Assembly (NCBI RefSeq): GCF_019711635.1
Contig: NZ_JAIGNT010000013.1
Location: 1 to 64,000, forward strand
Origin: Qipengyuania huizhouensis
Lineage (GTDB): Bacteria > Pseudomonadota > Alphaproteobacteria > Sphingomonadales > Sphingomonadaceae
DNA: 64,000 nucleotides
Reading direction: 5' to 3'
Under the pieces are notes generated by a model. That model saw only the letters and a list, made by a program, of their open reading frames with translations, was not told where the DNA came from and ran no database searches. A program made the translations under genes and the position numbers. Of the stretch, positions 25,524 through 34,755 are shown piece after piece (position 1 is the stretch's first letter; the number at the start of each line of letters is the position of its first letter).

Positions 25524-27359
25524 TTAGAGCTGGTAGGTCAGGACCAGTCCCACGGAAAGCGCAGCAACCATGATCACCACCAAGGGGATTCCGGTGCGGA
25601 TATAATCGCCAAATTCATAGCTACCCTCGGCCATTATGAGCATATTCGTCTGATATGCGATCGGCGTCGCATAGCAGAGATTGCAGCCGAACAGCACGGC
25701 CAGCACCAATGGCTCTGGCGGCAAGCCGAGTTGCGCAGCGATGCTGAAGGCAATCGGCGTACCGACGGTGGCCGCAGTCGCGTTCGACGCGAAGTTGGTG
25801 AGAAGAGTGACGAACAGCATGATCGCAGCGAGTACGCCTGCAGGTGGCAGATGCTGCAGGCCGGATGAAATCAGCAGTCCCAGCCAGTCTGCCGCCCCGC
25901 TTTCGAGAACGATCCGTCCGATCGCAATACTGGCGGCGACCAGTACGATCACCTTGCCGGACAAGGCACGGCCGACCCGGTCGAACTTCACGCAGCCGGT
26001 CACGAACATCAAGATCGCACCCGCCAGCGCTGAAATGGCGATCGGGACCTTGAGCAAAAAGAACCCCTCGTTCCCGAAAAAGGGTAGCCCGACCGAAGCC
26101 AAGGCAACCGATCCGATCATGATGGCCGCGGCCAGCACCGCCTTCGATCGGCGCGGCAATTCGCGCATGCCTTCGAGCTTGAGGAGGCTGTCACCTTGGG
26201 CGAAATTTTGCAGGTCGTCAGGTAGGCCCATGACGAGCAAGACGTCGCCCTCGACGATACGCATGTCCCCGCCGACAGAGAACTTATCCTTTTCCCCTAC
26301 CAGCCGCTTGGGCCTGTGAAGGCCAATCACCGCTACCCCATAGAGGTCCGCAATCCCGGAGGTAGGCAGCGTCCGGCCGATGAGGCGAGAGTCGGCCGTG
26401 ACGGTCATTTCGACGACGGCAATATCGATGCTCTTTTCCTGGGAACTCCGACGGATACGCTCCATCACCCAAGAAGGCGCAGCGTCCCCGCGCAGAACTC
26501 TTGCCGCTTCCTCGATCACCTCGTGAGTGCCGGTCATGGTGAGGCGTTGATTCGCCCGCATTAACCCGGGTGGCACTTCCTCGAACTCGATTCCTTCCGG
26601 GAGGCGCTTGACCACTTCGGCCAATTCGCGCCCGTTGAGCATCGAATTCTCGGTCACTCTCAACCGGGTCACAAAGCGGCGTAATTCATGCTGGTCGAAC
26701 ACCCGGTTATCGCCAAGCAGGCGCGGCATAACCAGCCAGAGGTACGGCAGAGCAAACACGGCCGCAAAGAGGACGATCGGCGTGTAATCGAATACGCCCA
26801 TTTCGCGCATCCCGAGATCCACGGCGATAGATACGACGAGAATGTTCGTGGACGTACCAATCGTCGTGGCCATTCCTCCAATCAGTACCGCAGCGTTGAT
26901 GGGGATCAGCGTCTTCGACGCCGGCATGCCTCCGCGGTGCGCCAGCGCGACGAAGATGGGCAGGAGAAGCACGAGGACGGGCGTGTCGTTGACCGCCATC
27001 GACAGGACCATCGCAACTACCAGCGAAATCAACAGGCCGAGTTGCCCGTTGATCTTGAAGACCCGTTCAAGGAGGCGTGCAGCAGGTTCCAGCGCACCGG
27101 TAACAACCAAACCGCGCCCCATGATCATGAGGGCGCAGATGGTGATGAGTGCGTAATGTCCGAAGCCTGAGAACGCAAGCGAGAGGCCGTCGGTAGGTGC
27201 CGTGCCTTCGAGCGGGAAAAAATAGAGCCCCACCGCAATCACGGCGATGGTCATCAGCGAGATGATCTCCACCGACATTCGCCCACGCGCAAAGGCGATG
27301 AACATGGCGATTGTCACCGCCATGGCTGCAATCGCGTGGTAGGACGGCATCCCGATCAT
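25524..27359 (-). CDS. SLC13-family permease with internal TrkA_C (RCK_C) domains
   Basis: A 611-residue membrane transporter of the DASS/SLC13-like group that includes sulfate and anion carriers. The first ~180 residues hold the first helical half, with the hairpin signature SMAVNDTPVLVLLLPIF and the motif ATTIGTSTNILV. Two soluble RCK_C domains occupy about residues 205-400 (for example VIGLHRPKRLV, DVLLVMGLPDDL). The second membrane half has TNFASNATAATVGTPIAFSIA. The anion cannot be assigned from sequence. Confidence 0.87.
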   Translation of the reverse strand: MIGMPSYHAIAAMAVTIAMFIAFARGRMSVEIISLMTIAVIAVGLYFFPLEGTAPTDGLSLAFSGFGHYALITICALMIMGRGLVVTGALEPAARLLERVFKINGQLGLLISLVVAMVLSMAVNDTPVLVLLLPIFVALAHRGGMPASKTLIPINAAVLIGGMATTIGTSTNILVVSIAVDLGMREMGVFDYTPIVLFAAVFALPYLWLVMPRLLGDNRVFDQHELRRFVTRLRVTENSMLNGRELAEVVKRLPEGIEFEEVPPGLMRANQRLTMTGTHEVIEEAARVLRGDAAPSWVMERIRRSSQEKSIDIAVVEMTVTADSRLIGRTLPTSGIADLYGVAVIGLHRPKRLVGEKDKFSVGGDMRIVEGDVLLVMGLPDDLQNFAQGDSLLKLEGMRELPRRSKAVLAAAIMIGSVALASVGLPFFGNEGFFLLKVPIAISALAGAILMFVTGCVKFDRVGRALSGKVIVLVAASIAIGRIVLESGAADWLGLLISSGLQHLPPAGVLAAIMLFVTLLTNFASNATAATVGTPIAFSIAAQLGLPPEPLVLAVLFGCNLCYATPIAYQTNMLIMAEGSYEFGDYIRTGIPLVVIMVAALSVGLVLTYQL

Positions 27360-27462
27360 CCGGTCGGATCAATCCCACCGCTATCGCCGAATATCAAGCG
27401 ATTTCGCGATGATATCGGGGCTGCACCCGCGGATCTTAGAGCCGAATACCGATTGTCCTGGA

Positions 27463-27547
27463 TGGTACCCCTGGCCGGACTCGAACCGGCACTTCGTAAG
27501 AAACTCGATTTTGAGTCGAGCGCGTCTACCAATTCCGCCACAGGGGC
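27463..27547 (-). tRNA. tRNA-Leu (CAA)
   Basis: An 85-base class II tRNA on the minus strand. The acceptor stem GCCCCTG/CAGGGGT ends in a G-U pair. The D-arm TGGCGGAATTGGTAGACGC, the anticodon loop CTCAAAA with anticodon CAA, a short variable arm and encoded CCA are present. Confidence 0.93.
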
Positions 27548-27626
27548 ACTGTGCTGGAGCGCGACGCGTTAGCCGCGCGTCTTTGCCGCATCAAGCTTTC
27601 AATGAAAATCGCCCGCAATCGCCACC

Positions 27627-28445
27627 CTACTTGAGCGCATTCGCGAGCATCTTGTGCAGTTTGGAATGCAACTGATCGTTCGCTGCGAGGATCTGCTTCG
27701 AGTGAATCTGCTCCGAACGGCCGCGGAAGTCGGAAACGAAGCCGCCCGCTTCGCGCACGATCAGGCATCCGGCCGCTGTGTCCCAGTCATTGAGGCCGCT
27801 CTCCCAGAAGCCGTCGAAACGTCCGGCGGCGAGCCAGGCGAGATCGAGCGAAGCGGCGCCGAACCGGCGGATGCCCGCCACATTGGGCCCGATGGCGTTG
27901 AATATCTTCGACCATTCGGAAAAATCGCCATGACCGGAGAAGGGAATGCCGGTGGCGACCAGCGCTTCCGACGGATTGCGGCGAGATGAAACGCGCAGGC
28001 GGCCGTCATGCAGCCACGCGCCGCGCGTCTTCTCGGCCCAGAAAGTCTCGTCGGTAACCGGGTTATAGACCACCGCGGCAGTGACATCGCCCCAATCGTC
28101 GCTGCCCAGCTTGCGCTCCTGCACCGCGATGCTGATCGCGAAATGCGGGATGCCGTGCAGGAAATTGCTGGTTCCGTCGAGCGGGTCGACGATCCAGCGC
28201 GGCATGCCGTCCTTCCCCTCGATCGTTCCGGCTTCTTCCATCTCGAAACCCCAATCGGGGCGCGCGGCCAGAAGTTCGTCGTAGATTGCGCGCTCGGCCC
28301 GCATGTCGGCCTTGGACACGAAGTCGGAAGGGCCCTTGCGGCTTACCTGCAGGTGCTCGATCTCGCCGAAGTCGCGGCGCAGGCGGCCACCCGCCTTGCG
28401 CGCGGCCTTCTCCATCACGCGGATCAGTCCGGAAATTGCGGCCAT
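27627..28445 (-). CDS. Inositol monophosphatase family protein (SuhB-like)
   Basis: Mg-dependent sugar-phosphate phosphatase of 272 residues. Metal-site motifs are present: FEMEEAG, WIVDPLDGTSNFLHGIP (the family signature DPxDGT) and the second motif LNDWDTAAGCLIVREAGG. It is the third gene of a compact operon efp - 117-aa protein - this gene, with gaps of 11 and 9 bp. Substrate may be inositol-1-phosphate or another monophosphate. Confidence 0.92.
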   Translation of the reverse strand: MAAISGLIRVMEKAARKAGGRLRRDFGEIEHLQVSRKGPSDFVSKADMRAERAIYDELLAARPDWGFEMEEAGTIEGKDGMPRWIVDPLDGTSNFLHGIPHFAISIAVQERKLGSDDWGDVTAAVVYNPVTDETFWAEKTRGAWLHDGRLRVSSRRNPSEALVATGIPFSGHGDFSEWSKIFNAIGPNVAGIRRFGAASLDLAWLAAGRFDGFWESGLNDWDTAAGCLIVREAGGFVSDFRGRSEQIHSKQILAANDQLHSKLHKMLANALK

Positions 28446-28454
28446 TATACTCTC

Positions 28455-28808
28455 TTATTCGGTCAGGACGCGGATCGAACGCGCCTGCAGGTGGATGTCG
28501 CCCCACTCGCAGGCCATGTCGAACTTCGTGCCCTCGATGTTGAATGTTTCGATAGCGAAGCGGCGCTGCATCCCGTCGCCGGCGGTTTCGCGCCGGTCGA
28601 GCTGCAGCTTGCTGATCCCGGCGAACTTGAGCAGGCCGGGATGCCAGCAGCACTCTTCGCCCGCGCCGGGCTCTTCATAGTCCGGATGTGCAGGCTCAAG
28701 GCAGAAATCCATCTCCAGCGTCAGCTCGTCATCGTTGATGATGACCGCGCGCAGCGTGCTTTTGGCGATGTCGACATTATCGAAACGACTGGCGATGGAT
28801 TTGCCCAT
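28455..28808 (-). CDS. Hypothetical protein between efp and the IMPase gene (117 aa)
   Basis: Unrecognised soluble protein. It starts with MGKSIASRFDNVDIAKSTLR and has alternating short strands with a Cys-Cys pair (GEECCWHPGLLKF) near residue 52. The composition is acidic and no signal peptide is visible. The frame is open upstream into efp, but ATG at 28808, 11 bp after the efp stop, is the natural start. Its fixed place in the efp operon suggests a conserved lineage-specific gene. Confidence 0.75.
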   Translation of the reverse strand: MGKSIASRFDNVDIAKSTLRAVIINDDELTLEMDFCLEPAHPDYEEPGAGEECCWHPGLLKFAGISKLQLDRRETAGDGMQRRFAIETFNIEGTKFDMACEWGDIHLQARSIRVLTE

Positions 28809-28819
28809 GTCTGCGCCCC

Positions 28820-29383
28820 TCAGCTCGCCTTGCCGACGTAGCTCTGTTCGTAGACGTCGACGATGATGCGCGTTCCGCTTCCGATATGCGGAGGAACCAT
28901 GATGCGCACGCCGTTGTCCAGCACGGCAGGCTTGTAGCTGGAGGAGGCGGTCTGCCCCTTCACCACGGCATCTGCTTCGACGATTTCGGCTTCGATCTGC
29001 GCCGGAAGCTCGACCGAGATCGGCTTCTCTTCCCACAGTTCCAGCTTCACCTGCATTCCGTCCTGCAGGAACGGACGGGCATCGCCCAGAAGATCGCTCG
29101 GCAGAGTAATCTGCTCATAGGTGTTCTGGTCCATGAAGACGAGCATATCGCCATCTTCATAAAGGAACTGGTATTCTTCGGTATCGAGACGGACCTTCTC
29201 GACCGTGTCGGCGCTACGGAAGCGGACGTTGGTCTTGCGGCCGTCCTGCAGGTTCTTCATTTCGACCTGCATATAGGCACCACCCTTGCCCGGCTGGGTG
29301 TGCTGGATCTTGGCGACTTTCCAGATGCCGCCTTCATATTCGATGATGTTGCCCGGACGGATGTCCACGCCGCTGATTTTCAT
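28820..29383 (-). CDS. efp: Translation elongation factor P
   Basis: Rescues ribosomes stalled on proline runs. All three beta domains are present in 187 residues: the KOW-like N-terminal domain ([19 protein letters not shown]) and two OB-type domains ending [19 protein letters not shown]. The loop that carries the modified residue reads [12 protein letters not shown], with Lys34 at the tip, so a lysine-type modification is possible. The ATG at 29383 is the normal EF-P start. Upstream in-frame sequence to 29470 is not EF-P-like. Confidence 0.96.
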   Translation of the reverse strand: MKISGVDIRPGNIIEYEGGIWKVAKIQHTQPGKGGAYMQVEMKNLQDGRKTNVRFRSADTVEKVRLDTEEYQFLYEDGDMLVFMDQNTYEQITLPSDLLGDARPFLQDGMQVKLELWEEKPISVELPAQIEAEIVEADAVVKGQTASSSYKPAVLDNGVRIMVPPHIGSGTRIIVDVYEQSYVGKAS

Positions 29384-29524
29384 GGGAGTCTGCCTCGATG
29401 TGAAAGAGCGCCGTCCGGCATCGAACGGTCGTGCGTGAGCGCCCTTACAGGCTGGCAGGGCGCACGGCAAGGCGGTGGAAATTTTGCGGCAATATCCCTA
29501 TAAGAGGGTCTTGGAGGGTATGAC

Positions 29525-29890
29525 GTGAAATCGTTTGCAATCGCCGTGTTGGCGTCCGCTGCGACGCTTACCGCATCTCCCGTACTGGCGCAGGGTCGCC
29601 TCGGCCTGTTACCGCAGGGCGAATACGTCTGCGCGCTGCCGGGCAGTGCAGACGGCCCAGCCTGGCGAGAGGTCGAGGGGCGTAATTTCGCTATTACCGG
29701 CGCGTCGAGCTACACCGCCGGCAATGGATCGGGGACCTACCTGATGGAAGGCAAGCGCATCACTTTCACCCGCGGCCCCATGAAAGGCATGCGCATGATG
29801 CGCGTGTCTTCCGGCATGCTTCAGGAAATCGACCGAAGCGGCAAGCTGGGCCGCTTGCGCTGTCACAGGGCTGGTCCGATAAGCGACTAG
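29525..29890 (+). CDS. Small exported protein (121 aa)
   Basis: Unrecognised. A signal peptide ending SPVLAQ is followed by about 100 residues with two cysteines (YVCALPG, LRCHRAG) that could form a disulfide, and a central beta-rich part (SYTAGNGSGTYLMEGKRITF). The start is GTG at 29525 with GGAGG upstream. It is divergent from efp and overlaps the convergent M23 gene by 4 bp. Confidence 0.75.
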   Translation: MKSFAIAVLASAATLTASPVLAQGRLGLLPQGEYVCALPGSADGPAWREVEGRNFAITGASSYTAGNGSGTYLMEGKRITFTRGPMKGMRMMRVSSGMLQEIDRSGKLGRLRCHRAGPISD

Positions 29891-30597
29891 TTGTCCTGGG
29901 AACCCTTCAGAAGTGGATAGGGATTGATCGCGTTCGCTGGTTCCCACCACTCCGCATCTTGTGTCGTTTGAAGAATTGCAAAATGAAGATGCGGAGCGTC
30001 CTCCGAGGCATTCCCGCTTGATCCCACTTCGCCAAGGCGCTGTCCCCGCCGCACCTGCTGTCCTTCCTTGAGCCCCCTCGCATATCGGTCGAGATGGGCA
30101 TAATAATGGATCGTGCGCCCGTCGGACGAGCGGATATACAACGTATTCCCCCCGGCATCGGATTCGAACATCTTTTCGACAATTCCCGGTCCCGCTGCAA
30201 TCACGCTGGTACCCTTGGGAGCCATGATATCGATCGCCTCGTGCAATCGCTCGCCGCCGCCACGGGAGTCGGTAAACGTATCGGATAGTTCGGAGGAGCT
30301 CACATTGAGTACGGGGATGATCAGATCCTTTGCCGCTCCCTCTTCGATCATCCGGGCGAATTCGGTGTTGAGGGGCTTGGCATTGCGGGCTTCGTCGGAG
30401 ACCGGCGTCTCCGTACCCGGTTCGGCAGGGCCGGCCCGCGTTGGCGAAGGGCTTGGCGCGGATTCGGCAGGCCGCGTATTCTCGCGCTGACTATCGGCCG
30501 TGGCGTTTTCGATCAGGCTGCCACCCGCCACGATCCAGATCGCGCTGGTAATCGTAGCCGTGACGACGATGGTAAGTATTCGATCGATGATTTTCAT
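29887..30597 (-). CDS. M23-family (LytM) metallopeptidase, membrane-anchored
   Basis: Periplasmic cell-wall hydrolase or hydrolase activator. One N-terminal membrane helix (about residues 5-25) precedes a low-complexity linker rich in Ser/Pro/Ala/Thr. The C-terminal LytM domain follows, with zinc motifs LHEAIDIMAP (HxxxD) and APHLHFAI (HxH). ATG at 30597 has AGGA seven bases upstream and is preferred over GTG at 30603. It lies 17 bp behind the L,D-transpeptidase gene and is probably co-transcribed, giving two peptidoglycan enzymes in one unit. Confidence 0.9.
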   Translation of the reverse strand: MKIIDRILTIVVTATITSAIWIVAGGSLIENATADSQRENTRPAESAPSPSPTRAGPAEPGTETPVSDEARNAKPLNTEFARMIEEGAAKDLIIPVLNVSSSELSDTFTDSRGGGERLHEAIDIMAPKGTSVIAAGPGIVEKMFESDAGGNTLYIRSSDGRTIHYYAHLDRYARGLKEGQQVRRGQRLGEVGSSGNASEDAPHLHFAILQTTQDAEWWEPANAINPYPLLKGSQDN

Positions 30598-30614
30598 TCG
30601 CACTTCCTAGCCTG

Positions 30615-31808
30615 TCAGCTTTCGAAAATCACTCTGGTAGATTGAGACACCATTCCGGCGAGCCTGGCGGCGTCCCAATTCGTCAACCGCACGCAGCCGC
30701 TCGATTGTGCACGGCCGATCGTTTCCGGATCAGGCGTGCCGTGGATGCCGTAGTGTTCCTTCGACAGATCGATCCAGACCACTCCGACCGGGCCGTTGGG
30801 GCCGGGCGGAAAAGTATGGACACCACCCTCCGCATCGTCTTTGCCAAGCACCTCGGGATCATATTGGTAAGTTGGATTGTATGCCTCGCCGACAATGTCC
30901 CATTCGCCCAATGGCAGGGGAAATTCGCTCGAGCCAGAGCTGACGGTGAAAAGTGCGACGAGTTCGTCGCCCTGGTACGCTTTCAGCGTCTTGCCCGCCT
31001 TGCTGACCACGATACGGTCGACTTCGGGCTGCTCGGTGCCCACTCCAAGACTTGCGAGCGTTGTTTGCCAGTCCCGATCTTCTATCGCGCCCTTCTCGAT
31101 CCGGTCGGCACCGATATTGGGCACGCGGACTTGCTGACCAGCCTTGAAATAGCCATCGCTCGAGCCAGCGGGTGCAGGTTGATCGGCATTTCCTTCGCTT
31201 GCCTCCGCAGGCGAACCGGCCCCGGCAGGTCGGCCGTTCGGGTTGAGTTCGCGGAGCACCTCTACCGTCGTGTGAAAGCGCTCTGCCAGCCGCTCGTCGA
31301 GCGACTTGTATCCAAGCCTTTCCATCTCGGCTTTCTCTGCCGGGTCCTCCGGAATCTCGTAATACCGGGCGTCTCCCCAGCTTTCCGGGATGGTGACAAC
31401 ACGTGTCGCAGGAATTGAATCCCAGTCCGCCAGCGCCGTTTCGGTCGCCTCGTCCAGCTCGCCGGTGATTTCCAGATCGTTGGCTTCCTGGAAACCGCGC
31501 AATGCGTTTTCCGTGCTCATGCCCATCTTGCCATCGATCACGCCCGGCCCCCAGCCTTGCCGGTCCAGCACGACCTGCGCCTGCATGATCGGGCGCTCTT
31601 CCGGATCGGGGATCACGTCATCCTGGCGCGATTCTTCGTCGTTCGATGCCATGGAGTCGGCGAGATTGTTCTCGTCGTAGGTTTCGTATCCGTAATCTTC
31701 GGCAGGTTCGGCCTGGACGGTGCCCGTATCGTTTTCCTCTTCGGCACCGTTCATACCGCATGCCGCGAGGGCGATCGAAGAAGCTGCAACAAATAGAAAT
31801 GTGCGCAC
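30615..31808 (-). CDS. L,D-transpeptidase lipoprotein with PG-binding and LysM-like regions
   Basis: Cell-wall cross-linking enzyme. The lipobox is ALAAC (Cys17). An acidic linker follows, then a peptidoglycan-binding-1 domain (LDRQGWGPGVIDGKMGMSTENALRGFQ) near residues 80-125. A LysM-like motif lies near RFHTTVEVLRELNPN, and the YkuD catalytic domain is C-terminal. Its HG..SSGCVRL motif (HGTPDPETIGRAQSSGCVRL) carries the nucleophilic Cys. The start is GTG at 31808. Length 397 is within the usual range. Confidence 0.92.
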   Translation of the reverse strand: MRTFLFVAASSIALAACGMNGAEEENDTGTVQAEPAEDYGYETYDENNLADSMASNDEESRQDDVIPDPEERPIMQAQVVLDRQGWGPGVIDGKMGMSTENALRGFQEANDLEITGELDEATETALADWDSIPATRVVTIPESWGDARYYEIPEDPAEKAEMERLGYKSLDERLAERFHTTVEVLRELNPNGRPAGAGSPAEASEGNADQPAPAGSSDGYFKAGQQVRVPNIGADRIEKGAIEDRDWQTTLASLGVGTEQPEVDRIVVSKAGKTLKAYQGDELVALFTVSSGSSEFPLPLGEWDIVGEAYNPTYQYDPEVLGKDDAEGGVHTFPPGPNGPVGVVWIDLSKEHYGIHGTPDPETIGRAQSSGCVRLTNWDAARLAGMVSQSTRVIFES

Positions 31809-31860
31809 GAGGTATCTCCTGAAATTTGGGGAGGCGACCCGCCCCGTTCAGTGAGACAAC

Positions 31861-32493
31861 TCATGCCTTGGAGATTTGCTCCGCAAAGGCTTTCACGGCT
31901 GCAACCTCATCGCCCGACCAGACTGCGCCGGATACCGCCAGGAAGTCTGCCCCGGCTTCGATGATCGGCCTGCAATTTTCCGGAGAGATCCCGCCAATGG
32001 CGACCGAGGGAATTTCGACCATTTCGTTCCACCATTCGAGCAACTGCAATTCCGCACGATGCTCGGTTTCCTTGGTTTCGCTCGGGAAAAAGGCTCCAAA
32101 GGCGACATAATCGGCACCGGCCTCGCCTGCTTCGATCGCGAGGTGGCGCGATGCATGGCAGGTCACGCCAATCTGGGCTTCGCGGCCGAGTTCCTCGCGT
32201 GCCTCTTTCACATCGCCATCGCCTTGGCCCAGATGGACGCCATCGGCCTTCAGTCTCTTGGCCAGCGCAATCGAATCGTTGACGATGAAGGCCACTTCGT
32301 GCGCCGCGCAGATTTCCTGCAACGGTACGGCAAGCGCAGCGGCCTCGTGCTGGTCGATCCCCTTCACCCGGAACTGGAAAGCGGTGACGACGCCCTTCCC
32401 CGCTTCGAGCGCGCGTTCGAGCCTGCGAGGAAAGTCGCCCGAAACGTCGAGCGGCGAGATCAGGTAAAGCTGCGTGATTATCTTTTGGGCCAT
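31861..32493 (-). CDS. thiE: Thiamine phosphate synthase family protein
   Basis: TIM-barrel enzyme joining HMP-pyrophosphate to thiazole phosphate. Typical ThiE/TenI elements appear in order: QFRVKG (barrel strand 2), FIVNDSIALAKRLKADGVHLGQGD, IGVTCHASRHLAIEAGEAGADYVAFGAFF, SVAIGGISPENC and FLAVSGAVW. Some catalytic-loop residues differ from the canonical enzyme (CHASRH in place of STH), and no other thi gene adjoins, so a TenI-like role is possible. The start is ATG at 32493. A TTG at 32514 would add seven residues. Confidence 0.82.
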   Translation of the reverse strand: MAQKIITQLYLISPLDVSGDFPRRLERALEAGKGVVTAFQFRVKGIDQHEAAALAVPLQEICAAHEVAFIVNDSIALAKRLKADGVHLGQGDGDVKEAREELGREAQIGVTCHASRHLAIEAGEAGADYVAFGAFFPSETKETEHRAELQLLEWWNEMVEIPSVAIGGISPENCRPIIEAGADFLAVSGAVWSGDEVAAVKAFAEQISKA

Positions 32494-32572
32494 CGCTCCG
32501 CTCCGTATCGCCAAGAACGCTGTTCGTCGACATTCAGATTGGGGAAAGCGAAGCGGGCGCTATCTCACAGCC

Positions 32573-32965
32573 ATGGCAAGAATATTCGCGCTCGCGCTCA
32601 TCGCCCTCCCGCTCGCTTCCTGCGCGGTAATCCCCGATACGCCCCGCGTCGGGAAGGATGCGGCGGCACAGGGGACCCCGGTCGGCATTGGCGAACCCGT
32701 CTGGACGGGCGATGCGATCCTCACCCCGCTCGCGGTGGTGGAGGACAGCAGGTGCCCGGAGAATGCGCGCTGCGTATGGGCCGGCAAGCTCACCGTTTCG
32801 ACCCGCATTACCTCGACCCACTGGGCGCAGACGGTGGACCTGACGCTGGGCGAACCGCACGAGGTCCTCAGCCGCACCTACGTGCTCGTCTCCGGCCTGC
32901 CCGAAAAACGGCAGGACCGCGAAACGCAGCCCGGCGAATACCGCTTCGTTTACGAGCGGCGCTAG
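32573..32965 (+). CDS. Small lipoprotein (130 aa)
   Basis: Unrecognised putative lipoprotein. The signal ends in the lipobox LASC (Cys17). The mature part is mostly beta, with two cysteines close together (DSRCPENARCVWAG) and a C-terminal strand pair. That CP..CVWAG pattern recurs in small periplasmic proteins of sphingomonads as far as I recall, but no function is known to me. It is divergent from thiE and convergent with fda (18-bp gap). Confidence 0.78.
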   Translation: MARIFALALIALPLASCAVIPDTPRVGKDAAAQGTPVGIGEPVWTGDAILTPLAVVEDSRCPENARCVWAGKLTVSTRITSTHWAQTVDLTLGEPHEVLSRTYVLVSGLPEKRQDRETQPGEYRFVYERR

Positions 32966-32983
32966 CCCGCTCGCTGCGAGGGA

Positions 32984-33871
32984 TCAGGCCACGCTGGCTG
33001 CGTGAATGCGGTCAATCGCACCTGACAGCGTGCCGTCGAATTCCTCATCGCTCTGCTGCTTGCGCAGATCCTGCAGCAAGCCGCGGCTGAAGCTGGCGAT
33101 CATGCCCGGGTTTTTCGCCAGCTCGGCACAAGCCTCGTCGGTCGAATACCCGCCCGAAAGCGCGACCACACGCAGCACCCTGGGATGCTTCGTCAGACCG
33201 GAGTAAAGCCCTGCCTCCTTCGGAATCGAAAGCTTGAGCATGACCTGCTGGCCCTCGGGAAGCGCTACAAGCCCTTCCTCGATCGCTTCGAGCATGATCT
33301 TCTCGCCCTCGGCACGGTCGGCAGAGGTGATGTCGTATTCGGGCTCGAGCATGGGCACGAGGCCGCAGGACAGTATGCGTGCGCCTTCTGCAAACTGCTG
33401 GCGCACGGCTTCCTTGATCCCCACCGGATTGGCCGACTTGATCACGCTGCGCATCTTGGTGCCGAACACGCCGAGATCCTTCGCCCGCGCGCACATCGCC
33501 TCGAGATTGGGGTTCTGCTTCATCAACTGCGCACCGTCGCGCTCGTCCTCGAGGCCCTTGTCGACCTTGAGAAAGGGCACGATGCCGCGTTCCTTCAGGC
33601 GCGCCGGCACGCTCTTTCCGCCGCTTGTCCCTTCCATGGTCTTTTCGAACAGGATCGCCCCGATGACCTTGCCATTGCCGAAGCAGGGTGCCTCGATGAT
33701 GCGCTGGCGCATTTCGTGGATGAGGCCGAACATCTGCTCGTCGCCGTCCCATTCGCCATCTTCCACGCCGTATCCACGCAGCGCCTTGGGGGTGGAACCG
33801 CCCGACTGGTCCAGTGCCGCAATAAAGCCCTGCCCGTGTGCGATCCGGTCGCGCATTTCGTCGAAAGTCAT
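32984..33871 (-). CDS. fda: Class I fructose-bisphosphate aldolase
   Basis: Glycolytic/gluconeogenic Schiff-base aldolase of the short bacterial class I type (295 residues). Signatures: FIAALDQSGGSTPKAL, AILFEKTMEG, VPFLKVDKGL with the family lysine, and VLMLKLSIP-like QQVMLKLSIPKEAG that carries the Schiff-base Lys. RVVALSGGYSTDEAC forms the phosphate site. The natural start is ATG at 33871 (MTFDEMRDRI). It is separated from pgk/gap/tkt by two unrelated genes. Confidence 0.93.
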   Translation of the reverse strand: MTFDEMRDRIAHGQGFIAALDQSGGSTPKALRGYGVEDGEWDGDEQMFGLIHEMRQRIIEAPCFGNGKVIGAILFEKTMEGTSGGKSVPARLKERGIVPFLKVDKGLEDERDGAQLMKQNPNLEAMCARAKDLGVFGTKMRSVIKSANPVGIKEAVRQQFAEGARILSCGLVPMLEPEYDITSADRAEGEKIMLEAIEEGLVALPEGQQVMLKLSIPKEAGLYSGLTKHPRVLRVVALSGGYSTDEACAELAKNPGMIASFSRGLLQDLRKQQSDEEFDGTLSGAIDRIHAASVA

Positions 33872-33996
33872 GTAAGAATCCCCGTGGGTCTGCATTCGTA
33901 TGCGCGGCCCATACAAAAGGCCCTTCGCACCTGCAACAGCCGGGGTGCAACAATTCGCAATGCCGTTCGTAATCCTTGATAGAGACAGGAGAATCC

Positions 33997-34755
33997 ATGC
34001 TCGACGAGACCCAGAAGAAGCTGTGCGACGACCATTCGAACGACTATTCGGATCTCAGGGCGCTGACGATCAACTGCACCTTGAAACGCTCACCCGAAGG
34101 CTCGCATACCGACAAGCTCCTCGGCGTGGTCGAGGCGATCCTGGTGCGGAACAATGTCTCACTCGATCAGGTGCGGCTAGTGGATCACGAAATTGCGCCC
34201 GGCATCTATCCCGACATGGCAGAGCATGGGGCGGAACGGGACGACTGGCCGAAAATCTGGAAGAAGGTCGATGCATCCGACATACTCGTGATCGGCACCC
34301 CCATCTGGCTGGGCGAAAAATCCTCCGTCTGCCAACGCCTGATCGAAAGGCTCTATGCTCATTCGGGCCAGACCAACGACAAGGGCCAATATGTTTTCTA
34401 CGGCAAGGTCGGAGGGTGCATCGTCACGGGTAACGAAGACGGCATCAAACATGTCGGCATGGGCGTCCTCTATTCGCTCCAGCATGTCGGCTATACCATC
34501 CCGCCGCAGGCCGATGCGGGCTGGATCGGCGAAGCGGGACCAGGCCCGAGCTATGGCGATGCCAAGGAAGACGGCAGCGGCTATGTCGGCTTCGACAACG
34601 ACTTCACCCGCCGTAACACTACCTTCATGACATGGAACCTGATGCACATGGCGCGCATGTTGAAGGATGCGGGCGGCATCCCGGCATGGGGCAATTCGGT
34701 CGATTTGTGGAAAGATGGCCGCCGCTTCGACGCGCCCAATCCCGATTATCGTTAA
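33997..34755 (+). CDS. NAD(P)H-dependent FMN reductase/flavodoxin-fold oxidoreductase
   Basis: Flavodoxin-fold protein of 252 residues. The first strand LRALTINCTLKRSPEGSHT carries the FMN phosphate loop. ASDILVIGTPIWLGEKSSVCQRLIER is the classical NADPH-dependent FMN-reductase segment, and GGCIVTGNEDG completes the flavin site. ATG at 33997 has AGGAGAA just upstream. It is divergent from fda. It ends four bases into the convergent serine-hydrolase gene. Confidence 0.88.
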   Translation: MLDETQKKLCDDHSNDYSDLRALTINCTLKRSPEGSHTDKLLGVVEAILVRNNVSLDQVRLVDHEIAPGIYPDMAEHGAERDDWPKIWKKVDASDILVIGTPIWLGEKSSVCQRLIERLYAHSGQTNDKGQYVFYGKVGGCIVTGNEDGIKHVGMGVLYSLQHVGYTIPPQADAGWIGEAGPGPSYGDAKEDGSGYVGFDNDFTRRNTTFMTWNLMHMARMLKDAGGIPAWGNSVDLWKDGRRFDAPNPDYR